NCBI GenBank assembly: GCA_046350055.1
Contig: JAXMBC010000001.1
Coordinates: forward strand, 806,001 to 870,000
DNA from: JAEUIE01 sp046350055
GTDB taxonomy: Bacteria; Planctomycetota; Planctomycetia; Gemmatales; HRBIN36
Reading direction: 5' to 3'
DNA: 64,000 nt
A program made the position numbers and the translations under genes. Positions 8,921 through 17,454 of this stretch are shown here, piece by piece; the stretch's first letter is position 1; each line of letters starts with the position of its first letter. The notes below the pieces were generated by a model. The model saw only the letters and a list, made by a program, of their open reading frames with translations. It was not told where the DNA came from and searched no databases.

Positions 8921-10134
8921 CGTGCCTCCCACTGCTGATAAGCTTCACGGTACACTGTCAGGGTCTGCTCGGCACAGCGGCTCCAGGTGAACTGCTTCGC
9001 CCGTGCCATCCCGCGGTGGGCGAGGTTATCGTGCAAGGCATCCTCACTGGTTACCCGACGGATCGCTTGAGCAATCTCCTCTAGCGAGTAGGCATCGACC
9101 AGCAACCCGCCCTCGGCTACCACTTCCCCTGTGGCTGTCTGTTTCGAGGCAATCACCGGCGTGCCACACGCCATCGCTTCGAGTGGCGTGAAGCCGAAGC
9201 CTTCGGCCAGAGCGACGTGGAGCAGCGCTCGAGCACCACGGTACAGCCCGGGCAGGTCGCCATCGCCAACGTAGCCGATGTGCCTGACACGTCCGGTGCC
9301 ATCGGCCAGCGCCGCTTTCAGCACCGGCATCTCGTGAATCACGCTACCACTGAGCACCAGCGGCATATCTCGCCGGTCACCCAGGGCCTGTAAATACGCT
9401 TCCACCAGCCGCTCGATGTTCTTGCGTTTCTCAAGCGCACCAACATAGAGCAGATATTTTCCTGGCTGCAAGCCGTGCTGTTTCAGGAGTGATGTGGCAA
9501 ACGGCACTCCGGCATGGAACTGCTCATGATCGATGCCATGGTAGACCACGCGAATCCGTTCGGCGGGGAACTGCAGGTGTTCCACCAGATCGTTCATCGT
9601 CGCCTGCGAGGGGACAATCACCCGTTCTGCCCAGCGGCGATGATCTTCGACCATGGCCAGGAAACGCTCTTTGGCGAAACCAGCCGCCTCGGCATGGAGT
9701 AGCGGAATGAGATCGTGGATAGTCCCCACCGTTGCCCCGGCTCGAGGTTGTCCACGACAGCTGAGCAATGCATGATAAACTTGGGCATCTCCCAAGGTGC
9801 TTTGCAGCAACCGCTGTCGCCGCTGGGGAGAATAAACCCAGGGCAACACCCGCTTCCACGGTATGAAGCGGCCATTGCGGGTGCGCAGTGCATCGAGATG
9901 ATCGAACCGCTGGCTCCACGTCGTCGCCACTACCTTGGCCCCGGTGGCCTGCAACTCGGTCATACGCTCGGCTGGCAAGTGGTCAAAACAGGGCAGCGTG
10001 ACATGCTCCGCGCCCACAAGCTTCACCAAAGCCCGCGCCAACTCAATGCCGTATCGCCAGACGCCGCCCCGGATTTCCCAGTTACTGGCGAAGTCGAGCG
10101 CGAGTCGCAGCGATGTTGACGAAGCTGAAGCCAT
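8917..10134 (-). CDS. Glycosyltransferase family 4 (mannosyltransferase-like)
   Basis: This 405-residue GT4 protein has 'GGVWRYGIELARAL' near residue 22, a Rossmann start 'YLLYVGALEKRKNIERLV', and the EX7E motif 'EGFGFTPLE' followed by 'ACGTPVIASKQTATGEV'. That pattern is common in GT4 mannosyltransferases of O-antigen loci, but specificity is inference. It is the first gene of the tightly overlapping block that runs down to 2519; 171 bases separate it from the next upstream gene. Confidence 0.86.
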   Translation of the reverse strand: MASASSTSLRLALDFASNWEIRGGVWRYGIELARALVKLVGAEHVTLPCFDHLPAERMTELQATGAKVVATTWSQRFDHLDALRTRNGRFIPWKRVLPWVYSPQRRQRLLQSTLGDAQVYHALLSCRGQPRAGATVGTIHDLIPLLHAEAAGFAKERFLAMVEDHRRWAERVIVPSQATMNDLVEHLQFPAERIRVVYHGIDHEQFHAGVPFATSLLKQHGLQPGKYLLYVGALEKRKNIERLVEAYLQALGDRRDMPLVLSGSVIHEMPVLKAALADGTGRVRHIGYVGDGDLPGLYRGARALLHVALAEGFGFTPLEAMACGTPVIASKQTATGEVVAEGGLLVDAYSLEEIAQAIRRVTSEDALHDNLAHRGMARAKQFTWSRCAEQTLTVYREAYQQWEAR

Positions 10135-10284
10135 GTAGTTCTCAATGCTGTGGCTGGTATCCCGCTGCGGCCGATCCCACCGTGCGTTGTGGCCGGGCTT
10201 GTGACCGTATCACCCGGTCCGACCGAGGGTCTCCCACGAAACGCATGGCAATGAACGGGTACTGCCTGTAACACCAGCCATTGC

Positions 10285-10307
10285 AGACGCGGCAGAATGC
10301 CGCGTCT
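10285..10307. repeat. Palindromic element (REP-like) at a gene end
   Basis: AGACGCGGCA-GAA-TGCCGCGTCT is a perfect 10-bp stem with a 3-base loop. It overlaps the stop codon of the methyltransferase at 10306, so the element supplies the TAG. No T-run follows on the minus strand, which argues against a simple terminator. The rest of the 10135-10305 gap shows nothing I recognise. Confidence 0.6.
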
Positions 10308-11097
10308 ACTTTGGCTGCCACACGCCCCACCAGGTGCCTTCGAGATGGCGGATGTCGTAGCCCTGCTTTCGCAGCAACATGCATGCCCGGTAGCTTCCCA
10401 CCAGATGTTCTTCCATGCTCGGATGCGTATCGTGCAACAACACCAGCCCGCCTGGTTTCATGTACGGCTCCACCTTGTGGAAGTCGTTCACCACGAATGG
10501 CGTGTCATGGCAGGCATCCACAATGGCGAAGTCCACGGTTCGCGGCTGCAGATATGGTGAGAGATCGAGGTGCAGTGTATTGGCATATATTTGCGTCACC
10601 CGGTCGCCAAAGCCATGCCGGCGAAACGCCCGGCCAATCTCGTCTTTGGTCAGAGCAAAGGTGATGATGTCGCCACTGATCTGCTCCGGCAAGGCATTGA
10701 CTGTATAGACTGTTGCCCCCGGGCATTGTCTGCAGATATTGGCGGTGGTATTGCCATGGGCAGTGCCGAGTTCAAGCACTACCTGAGGCTGTCTGGCCGC
10801 GAGGATCTTCAGTAGTGGCACCAGATCGTTATGCCCCGGTCCTTCGAGGTGATTGGGCAGGCAGAGATCATCCAGGATAGGCTCCGCTGGCGTCGCCTCA
10901 CTCGGCACCAGTTCACGCAGTGTGATGGTGGGCAAACCGTAGACGATCTGCAAGAAGTGCGCTGGCAGATTCCGCCAGTGCTCGGCCCACTGTTTCATCC
11001 GCCAGTGGTTGCGAAAGTCTGCCAGGTCGCGCAGCCTCTGCCCCAGATGCCGCTTCGGCTTCATGTGTCGCTGCACGGAGGGAGTAATGCCAGGCAC
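10306..11097 (-). CDS. Class I SAM-dependent methyltransferase (Methyltransf_24-like)
   Basis: This 263-residue protein has a Rossmann methyltransferase core: 'VVLELGTAHGNTTANIC' (motif I, about residues 115-131), 'TVYTVNALPE' (motif II), 'VDFAIVDACHD' and 'MKPGGLVLLHDTH'. The last two are typical of small-molecule or sugar O-methyltransferases that bind a metal through Asp/His, such as CmcI-like enzymes. It lies between the glycosyltransferases and the ABC exporter on the same strand, so a glycan or its lipid carrier is the likely substrate. Its last codon lies in the palindrome at 10285. Confidence 0.78.
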   Translation of the reverse strand: MPGITPSVQRHMKPKRHLGQRLRDLADFRNHWRMKQWAEHWRNLPAHFLQIVYGLPTITLRELVPSEATPAEPILDDLCLPNHLEGPGHNDLVPLLKILAARQPQVVLELGTAHGNTTANICRQCPGATVYTVNALPEQISGDIITFALTKDEIGRAFRRHGFGDRVTQIYANTLHLDLSPYLQPRTVDFAIVDACHDTPFVVNDFHKVEPYMKPGGLVLLHDTHPSMEEHLVGSYRACMLLRKQGYDIRHLEGTWWGVWQPK

Positions 11098-11147
11098 GAC
11101 GAGTGATCCTTCCAGGGTGAGGTGGTAGTTTATGGTGACACATGAGG

Positions 11148-11220
11148 GATACCAACTTTACCGGTGGTATCGCTGCGCTCAACCACTGGCTAATCGGTGT
11201 GATCCCTTCGGGATCGGTGC
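11148..11220. repeat. Structured intergenic repeat (two stem-loops)
   Basis: The gap 11098-11236 holds two inverted repeats. GATACCA (11148-11154) pairs with TGGTATC (11165-11171) across ten bases, and GATCCC-TTC-GGGATC lies at 11201-11215. From memory, sequence of this kind (a GGTGGTATCGCTGCGCTCAACC-type core) recurs between genes of planctomycete genomes; I could not check that here. Confidence 0.5.
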
Positions 11221-11236
11221 ATGACAACTGTACGTC

Positions 11237-12472
11237 TCACTGCCATTCATGCTCAACATACATTACCGAGCCGAAGTGCTCCGCGACCTTCCCTACACCG
11301 TAATAATCCCCCGGCAGCACTTCCAGCGTGGCAGCAGTCCAGATGTGATCGACTGTAATCTCATTCAGCAACAGACACGCATTGATCTGATACAGCCCCG
11401 GTGTCAGTGGCAGTTTCGGAATCGTGCACACATACTGCCCCAGTTCCTGACACAGTGGCAGCGTCTGATTGCGCGTAACGTTATCGACGTGAAACAGCTT
11501 GGTCGCATCGGAAGCAAGGACGCTCAGCGCCACCAGCGGCACCTTGCCCGCTGCATTGCTCTTGTACTTCACCACCAGGCGAATCCCCTGCCCGGAAAAT
11601 GCATGTTGCAGCGGCTCGCCAGCCAGATCGGTAATCACCAAGTTGGTGATGCGGGCCGAGCCATCGCCTTCGCGATCCTGCCGCGACTCCAGCGACGTGA
11701 GCGACTGGCTGGCAATCTTCTGCAGATAAGCCCGCACCTGTCCCTCGGCTTCGCCCTGCCCCACCAGCTTGCCCGCTTCCAGTGTGATGGCTGTTTTGCA
11801 CAGTGTTCGTACTGACGAAAGATTGTGACTGACAAACAACACCGTTCGGCCCGATCGGCTCACCTGCTGCATCTTCTCCAGACACTTCTTCTGAAACTGG
11901 ATGTCGCCGACGGCCAGCACTTCATCGACGAGGAGAATCTCCGGCTCCAGGTGTGCCGCGACGGCGAAGGCCAGCCGCACGTACATGCCGCTGGAGTACC
12001 GTTTCACCGGTGTCTCGAGGAACTGTTCCACCTCGGCGAACGAGACGATCTCGTCGAACCGTCGCTGTATCTCCCGGTGGCTCATGCCCAGGATGCTGCC
12101 GTTGAGGTAGATGTTCTCCCGGCCTGAGAGTTCCGGATGAAACCCGGTACCGACTTCCAGCAAGCTGCCCACCCGACCATGGAGTTCTACCCGACCGGTC
12201 GTCGGCCTGGTGATGCGGGAGAGGATTTTCAGCAGCGTGCTTTTACCTGCACCATTATGACCGATGATGCCGACGACATCGCCTACAGGAATCTCAAAGC
12301 CTACGTCGCGCAAGGCCCAGAAGGTGCGGGGCTTCTGTGCCGGACCGCCACGCAGTCGGGAAAGCGAAGTGCTCACGGTTTCGCGAAGCGTCCGGTAACT
12401 GGCTCGCTGCTCTGCAGCGAGTGCATATTCCTTTCCGACATTGTTCACACTGATAGCCACACTCATGCGCAA
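11237..12472 (-). CDS. ABC transporter ATP-binding protein, polysaccharide export (Wzt type)
   Basis: This 411-residue ATPase has Walker A 'GHNGAGKST' (71-79), signature 'YSSGM' (159-163), Walker B 'ILLVDE' (179-184) and the H-loop 'FVSHN'. The family's usual nucleotide-binding domain ends near residue 250; the remaining 160 residues form a C-terminal beta-rich domain like the Wzt domain that recognises the cap of the exported O-antigen. It works with the permease at 12479, from which it is six bases away. Together they should flip lipid-linked polysaccharide across the inner membrane. Confidence 0.9.
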   Translation of the reverse strand: MRMSVAISVNNVGKEYALAAEQRASYRTLRETVSTSLSRLRGGPAQKPRTFWALRDVGFEIPVGDVVGIIGHNGAGKSTLLKILSRITRPTTGRVELHGRVGSLLEVGTGFHPELSGRENIYLNGSILGMSHREIQRRFDEIVSFAEVEQFLETPVKRYSSGMYVRLAFAVAAHLEPEILLVDEVLAVGDIQFQKKCLEKMQQVSRSGRTVLFVSHNLSSVRTLCKTAITLEAGKLVGQGEAEGQVRAYLQKIASQSLTSLESRQDREGDGSARITNLVITDLAGEPLQHAFSGQGIRLVVKYKSNAAGKVPLVALSVLASDATKLFHVDNVTRNQTLPLCQELGQYVCTIPKLPLTPGLYQINACLLLNEITVDHIWTAATLEVLPGDYYGVGKVAEHFGSVMYVEHEWQ

Positions 12473-12478
12473 TCCTGA

Positions 12479-13387
12479 CTAGATGTTGTCGGCAAAGGTA
12501 CCTTCGACACGGCGGAAATAGAGCACACCCAGCATGAAGACAGTAAGCGAAATCAGCAACGCCACCAGCAAGCTGATCCACGAGATGGGCATGCCCAGCA
12601 GGGCAGCACGGAAGCCACCGACCAGCGCGTGCATCGGGTTCAGAATCAGCCACTGTTCCATACGTGGTGAGATGAGGTCGGCAGAGAGGTAGATGTTGGG
12701 CGTCAAGAAGAGGCCCACCTGAATGAGGAACGGGATGATGTAGCGAAAATCACGATAATTCACATTAAGTGCGGCAAGAAGGATACCCAGGCCTGCCGCC
12801 GTGCAGGCGATCATGAGCACGACGAGTGGAACAAGCACGATGGTGACGGCAGGTGGCACCTGATACCAAAGCATCAGAACACCCAGCAAACCTACAGCGA
12901 TGGCAAAATCAACCAGGGCAGCCCCGACACTGGAAAGGGGCAACAGTAGCCGCGGGAAGTAGATCTTACTGATCATCCTCTCGGCACCGACGACGCTGTT
13001 GGCAGCATTGGTCAGACCGGTGGCGAAAAACGTCCAGGGCAGGATCCCGGCACAGATGAATAGCGGGATGGGCAAGTCACCCGGCTGAGCTTGGTGCAAC
13101 CGGCCGAAGAAGAGGGTGAACACGACCATCAATAGTGCAGGTTGCAGCACCGCCCAGGCGACACCGAGGACGGTCTGCTTGTAGCGGATCTTGACATCTC
13201 GCCACGTGAGGAAGTAGAGCAGTTCCCGCGCACGCCAGAGTTCCTGCCAGTCGAATACGCCCCAGCGCTGGGTCGGTTCAATGACCGTGACCACTTTGGA
13301 CGAAGCGGGAGCTGTTGCCATCGTCGAGATAGAATCGTTGGCATTCAGCGTGGAAGTCATCTCAGGCATGATCTTCATCTTACACAC
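12479..13387 (-). CDS. ABC transporter permease, polysaccharide export (Wzm type)
   Basis: This protein of up to 302 residues has the ABC-2 polysaccharide-permease layout: a cytosolic amphipathic segment 'LLYFLTWRDVKIRYKQTVLG' followed by about six membrane segments. The extension before residue 35 is low-complexity, and internal ATGs at 13378, 13369 and 13360 are possible starts. It is paired with the Wzt-type ATPase immediately downstream and follows the O-antigen ligase gene. Confidence 0.88.
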   Translation of the reverse strand: MCKMKIMPEMTSTLNANDSISTMATAPASSKVVTVIEPTQRWGVFDWQELWRARELLYFLTWRDVKIRYKQTVLGVAWAVLQPALLMVVFTLFFGRLHQAQPGDLPIPLFICAGILPWTFFATGLTNAANSVVGAERMISKIYFPRLLLPLSSVGAALVDFAIAVGLLGVLMLWYQVPPAVTIVLVPLVVLMIACTAAGLGILLAALNVNYRDFRYIIPFLIQVGLFLTPNIYLSADLISPRMEQWLILNPMHALVGGFRAALLGMPISWISLLVALLISLTVFMLGVLYFRRVEGTFADNI

Positions 13388-13394
13388 CAGGTAC

Positions 13395-14708
13395 TCAGCT
13401 GGTGCCGAATTGAACGAACATCATCAGGAACACTTTCAAGACACCATAAACAGATAAGCCCAGCCCGGCGATGATCATCATCATACGCACATCCATGCGG
13501 TACCAGCTCAAGTCGTTTTCATCGTACGACAGGCGCAGGAACACCGTCATGAGCCCCAGCATCAGGTACGTTGGTTCCACGTAATTGCGGGTTAACGAAA
13601 ACATACAGATGAGGTAATCGGCCAGCATGGCCAGCAGGAATGGTTGCAGGGTGGCAAGCGTGGGCGACTGGTAACTAAACCAGGCAGAACGCTGACGGTA
13701 GACGAGGCTGAAGCCAAGGACACACATTCCGGAAAAGATCATGCCGCCGAGGAAGCCCGTTTCCACAAACGCATGAACATAGGAATTGTGGGCCACATGC
13801 CCGACTTCCTCTTCATAGCGGCCGTAGCCGATGCCAAAGAGAAAAGAACGAGGCTGGCTCATCATGGTCAGGCCGTCAGACCAGATGCGCAGACGATCCT
13901 GCCCGGTGCCTGATTCCAGCGAGAAATTGGCCTGGCGCCCGCCCACCGCCAGGAGCAGCCCGGCTACCCCGGCCAGAGCGAGTGGCAATGCACGTTTCCA
14001 GCCGAGCCGGCACACGAAGAAAACGGCAATGCCCGCAGCGAGGCCGAGCAACCCGCCGCGTGATTGTGTGAGCACCATCAGATAGGCAAAGGTCCCCACC
14101 GGCACGATCCAGAACACCCGGAGGATGGAAGAGCCTGACCAACAGAGATAGAGTGCTGCAAGGATGCCCACACCGAGGATCATGCTGAGATCGTTGGGAT
14201 CCTGGAAGTATCCCAGGTAACGGAGTCGGGGAAACACATCGATGATCGAGCCGTCGGTATCGTACTCGTTCTGCATGTATGGTTCGATCGCTTCGAAATG
14301 CATGATTTCGAAATGGTCGAGATAGAGGATGCAACTCACCATGAAGGTCAGGACTACCAGAGTCTTGAGAAACGTGCGCAATCGGCTTTCGGTATTGAGC
14401 AGAGAGGTCAGCACGAAATAGTAGAGAAAAAGCTTGAGGAATGCGACACCCTGGGTACGGGCGGTGTAGAAATCGATCGCCACCAGGTTAGAAACAGTGA
14501 AGACGAGCCCGTAGAGAATGATGCAGCTGGTGATTGGTTCACGCAGCAGCTTGTTCAATGACAGATAAGGCAACCATTCCTGTGCAGAGAAGATCAGGCA
14601 GGCAATGAACGTAAAGTAGTAGAGCCGTGCCCCAGCGATGGCGGGGTAGAGCTCTTCAGGACGGACAAACAACAGAAAGTTCAGGACCAGGAACAGCGCA
14701 AAACCCAT
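13395..14708 (-). CDS. O-antigen ligase/polymerase family membrane protein (Wzy_C)
   Basis: This 437-residue protein has about ten hydrophobic segments. It carries the family motifs 'LTQSRGGLLGLAAG' in the middle and 'GYGRYEEEVGHVAHNSYVH', followed by 'ETGFLGGMIF', in the large periplasmic loop. The histidine in 'AHNSYVH' corresponds to the conserved catalytic region of WaaL/Wzy-type enzymes. It would ligate or polymerise glycan on the periplasmic face. It is the first gene of the minus-strand locus, and no other gene lies between it and the plus-strand membrane-fusion gene. Confidence 0.82.
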   Translation of the reverse strand: MGFALFLVLNFLLFVRPEELYPAIAGARLYYFTFIACLIFSAQEWLPYLSLNKLLREPITSCIILYGLVFTVSNLVAIDFYTARTQGVAFLKLFLYYFVLTSLLNTESRLRTFLKTLVVLTFMVSCILYLDHFEIMHFEAIEPYMQNEYDTDGSIIDVFPRLRYLGYFQDPNDLSMILGVGILAALYLCWSGSSILRVFWIVPVGTFAYLMVLTQSRGGLLGLAAGIAVFFVCRLGWKRALPLALAGVAGLLLAVGGRQANFSLESGTGQDRLRIWSDGLTMMSQPRSFLFGIGYGRYEEEVGHVAHNSYVHAFVETGFLGGMIFSGMCVLGFSLVYRQRSAWFSYQSPTLATLQPFLLAMLADYLICMFSLTRNYVEPTYLMLGLMTVFLRLSYDENDLSWYRMDVRMMMIIAGLGLSVYGVLKVFLMMFVQFGTS

Positions 14709-14885
14709 GCATTATTACTAGCAGATCAGGCCTGGTCGAGCATGGGATGGGGATATGGCTCTTGCGGAGAAACGCCAAATGGTGTCACGCGGCTATCGCC
14801 CTTCTGTCACGGTCGAACGCTGTGGATGGCAACGCTCATACAATGATTCGGTATTTGGCATGTGATGATGCTAGAAGAGTACACC

Positions 14886-16037
14886 ATGTCTCGGCTGAAA
14901 TTGATTGTAACAGTGATCGTGTTACTCCTGCTTGGGGGATGCGGTGTTGCTGCGTGGTATTTGTGGAATGGCAAGTCCGAGGAGATTCGTCTAGCGGGCG
15001 TTGTCGAGTCGCAGGAAGTGCGTCTGGGTTCCAAAATTGGTGGTCGAGTCGAGCAACTGCTCGTCGCGGAAGGCGACACCATCAAGCCCAACCAGGTGCT
15101 GGTCAGGCTCGCCATACCAGAACTCCTCGCCCAGCGTGAGCAAGCCAAGGCGCGAGTTGCAGCGGCCCAGGCGGCCCGCGACCGTGCCATGGCAGGTTTT
15201 CTACCTGAAGAAAAAACCGCAGCACAGGGTGCCTATGATGCTTCGAAGGCTCGCTACGATCGCTTGGTTGCCGGCTGGCGGCTCATGGAGCAGAAGCAGA
15301 TCCGGGCTGAACTCGATGTAGCTGAGGCGGAACTCCTGCAGGCGAATGCGGAATTTGACCGGGTGAAGACATTGTTCTACAAATCTCCTGGCTCCACCTC
15401 GCAGAAGGAACTCGACGACGCGAAAAGGATGCGGGACCGGGCCCAGGCTCAGGTGAATGCTGCCCAGGCCAAGGTTGAAATGGTAACCAAGGAAGGGTCT
15501 CGCAAGGAAGACATTGCTGAGGCGGCAGGCGATATGCTGCGAACCAAAGCACTGCTCGCTCTGATCAACCGAGGCGTCCGCGACGAAGACAAAGCCGCCG
15601 CCGAGGCGGAACTTGTTGCACAACGGTCACGACTGGCTGAGTTGGAAGCAAACGTAGCTGAAGCGGAGATCAAGGCTCCTGCCACGGCCCGGGTGGAAGT
15701 GGTAGCCATTCGCCCTGGTGATCTGGTCCTGCCGAATCAGCCGGTCATTCGCATACTCAAGACCGAGGATTGCTGGGTCAAAGTCTTCGTTCCGGAAACC
15801 AAACTGGGCAAAGTAGCCAAGGGACAGAAGGCGCTGGTCACCATCGACAGCCACCCGGGCAGGAAGTTCATCGGCAAGGTGACCCAGATAGCCTCGATCA
15901 GTGAATTCCTGCCGCGAAATGTGCAAAGCCTCGATGAACGCCGCAACCAGATGTTCGCCATCAAGATCAGTATGACGGAGCCGGAAGCTGTCGAGATCTT
16001 CAAGCCCGGCATGGCTGCGCAGGTTGTGCTGGAATAG
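14886..16037 (+). CDS. HlyD/membrane-fusion-type periplasmic adaptor
   Basis: Starting at ATG 14886, this is a 383-residue protein with an N-terminal hydrophobic segment ending in a lipobox-like 'LLGGC'. A biotinyl-lipoyl half-motif 'GGRVEQLLVAEGDTIKPNQVLVRL' type segment follows, then a long Ala/Glu/Arg-rich coiled-coil hairpin (about 85-240), and the returning half 'APATARVEVVAIRPGDLV'. The layout matches RND/ABC-type membrane-fusion proteins such as YbhG. No ABC permease or outer-membrane partner follows; the next gene is on the other strand, so its partner is unknown. Confidence 0.82.
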   Translation: MSRLKLIVTVIVLLLLGGCGVAAWYLWNGKSEEIRLAGVVESQEVRLGSKIGGRVEQLLVAEGDTIKPNQVLVRLAIPELLAQREQAKARVAAAQAARDRAMAGFLPEEKTAAQGAYDASKARYDRLVAGWRLMEQKQIRAELDVAEAELLQANAEFDRVKTLFYKSPGSTSQKELDDAKRMRDRAQAQVNAAQAKVEMVTKEGSRKEDIAEAAGDMLRTKALLALINRGVRDEDKAAAEAELVAQRSRLAELEANVAEAEIKAPATARVEVVAIRPGDLVLPNQPVIRILKTEDCWVKVFVPETKLGKVAKGQKALVTIDSHPGRKFIGKVTQIASISEFLPRNVQSLDERRNQMFAIKISMTEPEAVEIFKPGMAAQVVLE

Positions 16038-16055
16038 CTGCGTGTATTTCGCAGA

Positions 16056-16454
16056 TCACTGATGCGGCAGAAAAAAGAGCCCAGTGACGAACATGCCCGT
16101 CCACAGGATCAGAAAGATGACGGACACTGAGAGATGCATCCGCCGCTGTCGCTTCCACCCTGAAACGAGCATCCAGACCAGGATAGGCACCAGCGGAATC
16201 ACGAAGCACAGGTGAATTCTCAATGCGAATCGGGCATCCTCGTTCATGTGGGCTTTCACGTCCACCCCCATCAGGCGGATGACAATTTCAAACAGAACTA
16301 CCGCACCGAGTGTCAGGGCACACATGAGGGTATTGATCAGGCCGTGCAGCCGATAGTTCTTCTTTACCAGCGCCACTGCGGAGGCAAGTAACAGCATGGT
16401 GACGAGCACCACTGCGATTTTGAGGACGAGAATGACTTGCGGACCCGTAATCAT
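16056..16454 (-). CDS. DUF420-family four-helix membrane protein
   Basis: ATG 16454 gives 132 residues and avoids overlap with the upstream gene, whereas an earlier in-frame Met would overlap it by 41 bases. Four membrane segments carry the DUF420 pattern: 'RLHGLINTLMCALTLG', 'FALRIHLCFVIPL', 'RMHLSVSVIFLILWTGMFVTGLFFL'. Family members (YozB/CtaM) act in assembly of haem-copper oxidases; that role is known for Gram-positive relatives and is only suggested here, since no oxidase genes are nearby. Confidence 0.72.
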   Translation of the reverse strand: MITGPQVILVLKIAVVLVTMLLLASAVALVKKNYRLHGLINTLMCALTLGAVVLFEIVIRLMGVDVKAHMNEDARFALRIHLCFVIPLVPILVWMLVSGWKRQRRMHLSVSVIFLILWTGMFVTGLFFLPHQ

Positions 16455-16470
16455 GTAGCAATCGATTCTT

Positions 16471-17400
16471 TCAGGCGGCCTGGCGAGACGCAGTTTTGCG
16501 GCGAGGCTCATGCTTCCATCGCCGATGTAACCAAAGATATTGCTCCGGTGCCTTGCAGACGAGGCGTTCCCAGGCTGCAGTATACAGTTCGGTCAGTGTC
16601 CGCACCGGATTCATGTCATTCTTCAGATCGCGGGTATCAATGATCGTTTCGATATCGAGAGCATAGCGAAGCCCATCACCCACCCGGCGGGCTGCTGCTA
16701 CCAGCACCAGCGCTTCGTGATGCAGCGCGAGAAGAGCGACGGCCTTGTGAGTCGAAGCGGGTTTACCAAAGAAGGGAACAAAGAGGCCGTTGGGCCCTGC
16801 ATCCTGGTCGGCGAGGGTGCAGAGGATGCCGTTGTTCTTCAGGATAGTTTCCATCCGCTGGGCATCGCCATTCTTGTTCAGCAGTTCCTGCCCAGTCTTT
16901 CGGCGGAAGCGTTTGACGAGGTCATCGAGCCAGGGATTGTCAAGCGGGCGGGCCACAGCGTAGCTGCGGAAGCCGAAGAGGGCCAGGGCATAGCCCGCCA
17001 TCTCCCAGTTGCCGAGGTGCCCGGTAACGACCATGATGGGTCGTTCGGAAAGGAGTGCTTCTATCGTTGCACTGCCGTTCCGCAGTTCGAGGTAACGCCG
17101 CCAGTTATGCACATGCAACAATCGAGGTAGATGGGCCATCTCGATGATCATCTGGCAGAAGTGCAGGTAGACATCGCGCACTACCTGACTGCGGTGCTGA
17201 GGCGTCCACTGTGGAAAGGCGATTTGCAGGTTCTGCTCAGCCACCAGACGATGCCGACGATCCACATGATACGCCAGGAAAGCCAGACCACGGGCTAGGG
17301 CATAACCCATCGGCAGCGACATGCTCTGCAGGATGGCGAGCAAGACGCGGACGCCGAGAAATTCGAAGAAATTGCGTACGCTGGAGCGTTCCTTCGCCAC
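16471..17400 (-). CDS. Lysophospholipid/lipid A acyltransferase (LpxL/HtrB family)
   Basis: This 309-residue protein has the LPLAT catalytic HX4E motif 'HLGNWE' (His128, Glu133) after 'ERPIMVVTG', plus family blocks 'HRLVAEQNLQIAFPQW', 'TLADQDAGPNGLFVPFFG' and the C-terminal 'PEQYLWLHRRWKHEP'. An N-terminal hydrophobic helix anchors it to the inner membrane. The family transfers secondary acyl chains to lipid A or related lipids. It lies in a same-strand run with a polyprenyl-phosphate glycosyltransferase, which fits envelope lipid synthesis. Confidence 0.85.
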   Translation of the reverse strand: MAKERSSVRNFFEFLGVRVLLAILQSMSLPMGYALARGLAFLAYHVDRRHRLVAEQNLQIAFPQWTPQHRSQVVRDVYLHFCQMIIEMAHLPRLLHVHNWRRYLELRNGSATIEALLSERPIMVVTGHLGNWEMAGYALALFGFRSYAVARPLDNPWLDDLVKRFRRKTGQELLNKNGDAQRMETILKNNGILCTLADQDAGPNGLFVPFFGKPASTHKAVALLALHHEALVLVAAARRVGDGLRYALDIETIIDTRDLKNDMNPVRTLTELYTAAWERLVCKAPEQYLWLHRRWKHEPRRKTASRQAA

Positions 17401-17454
17401 CGCTATCCCCCTCCCTGTCTGGCTGGCAGGATACCATGCAGGGGCAGGTGCTGG

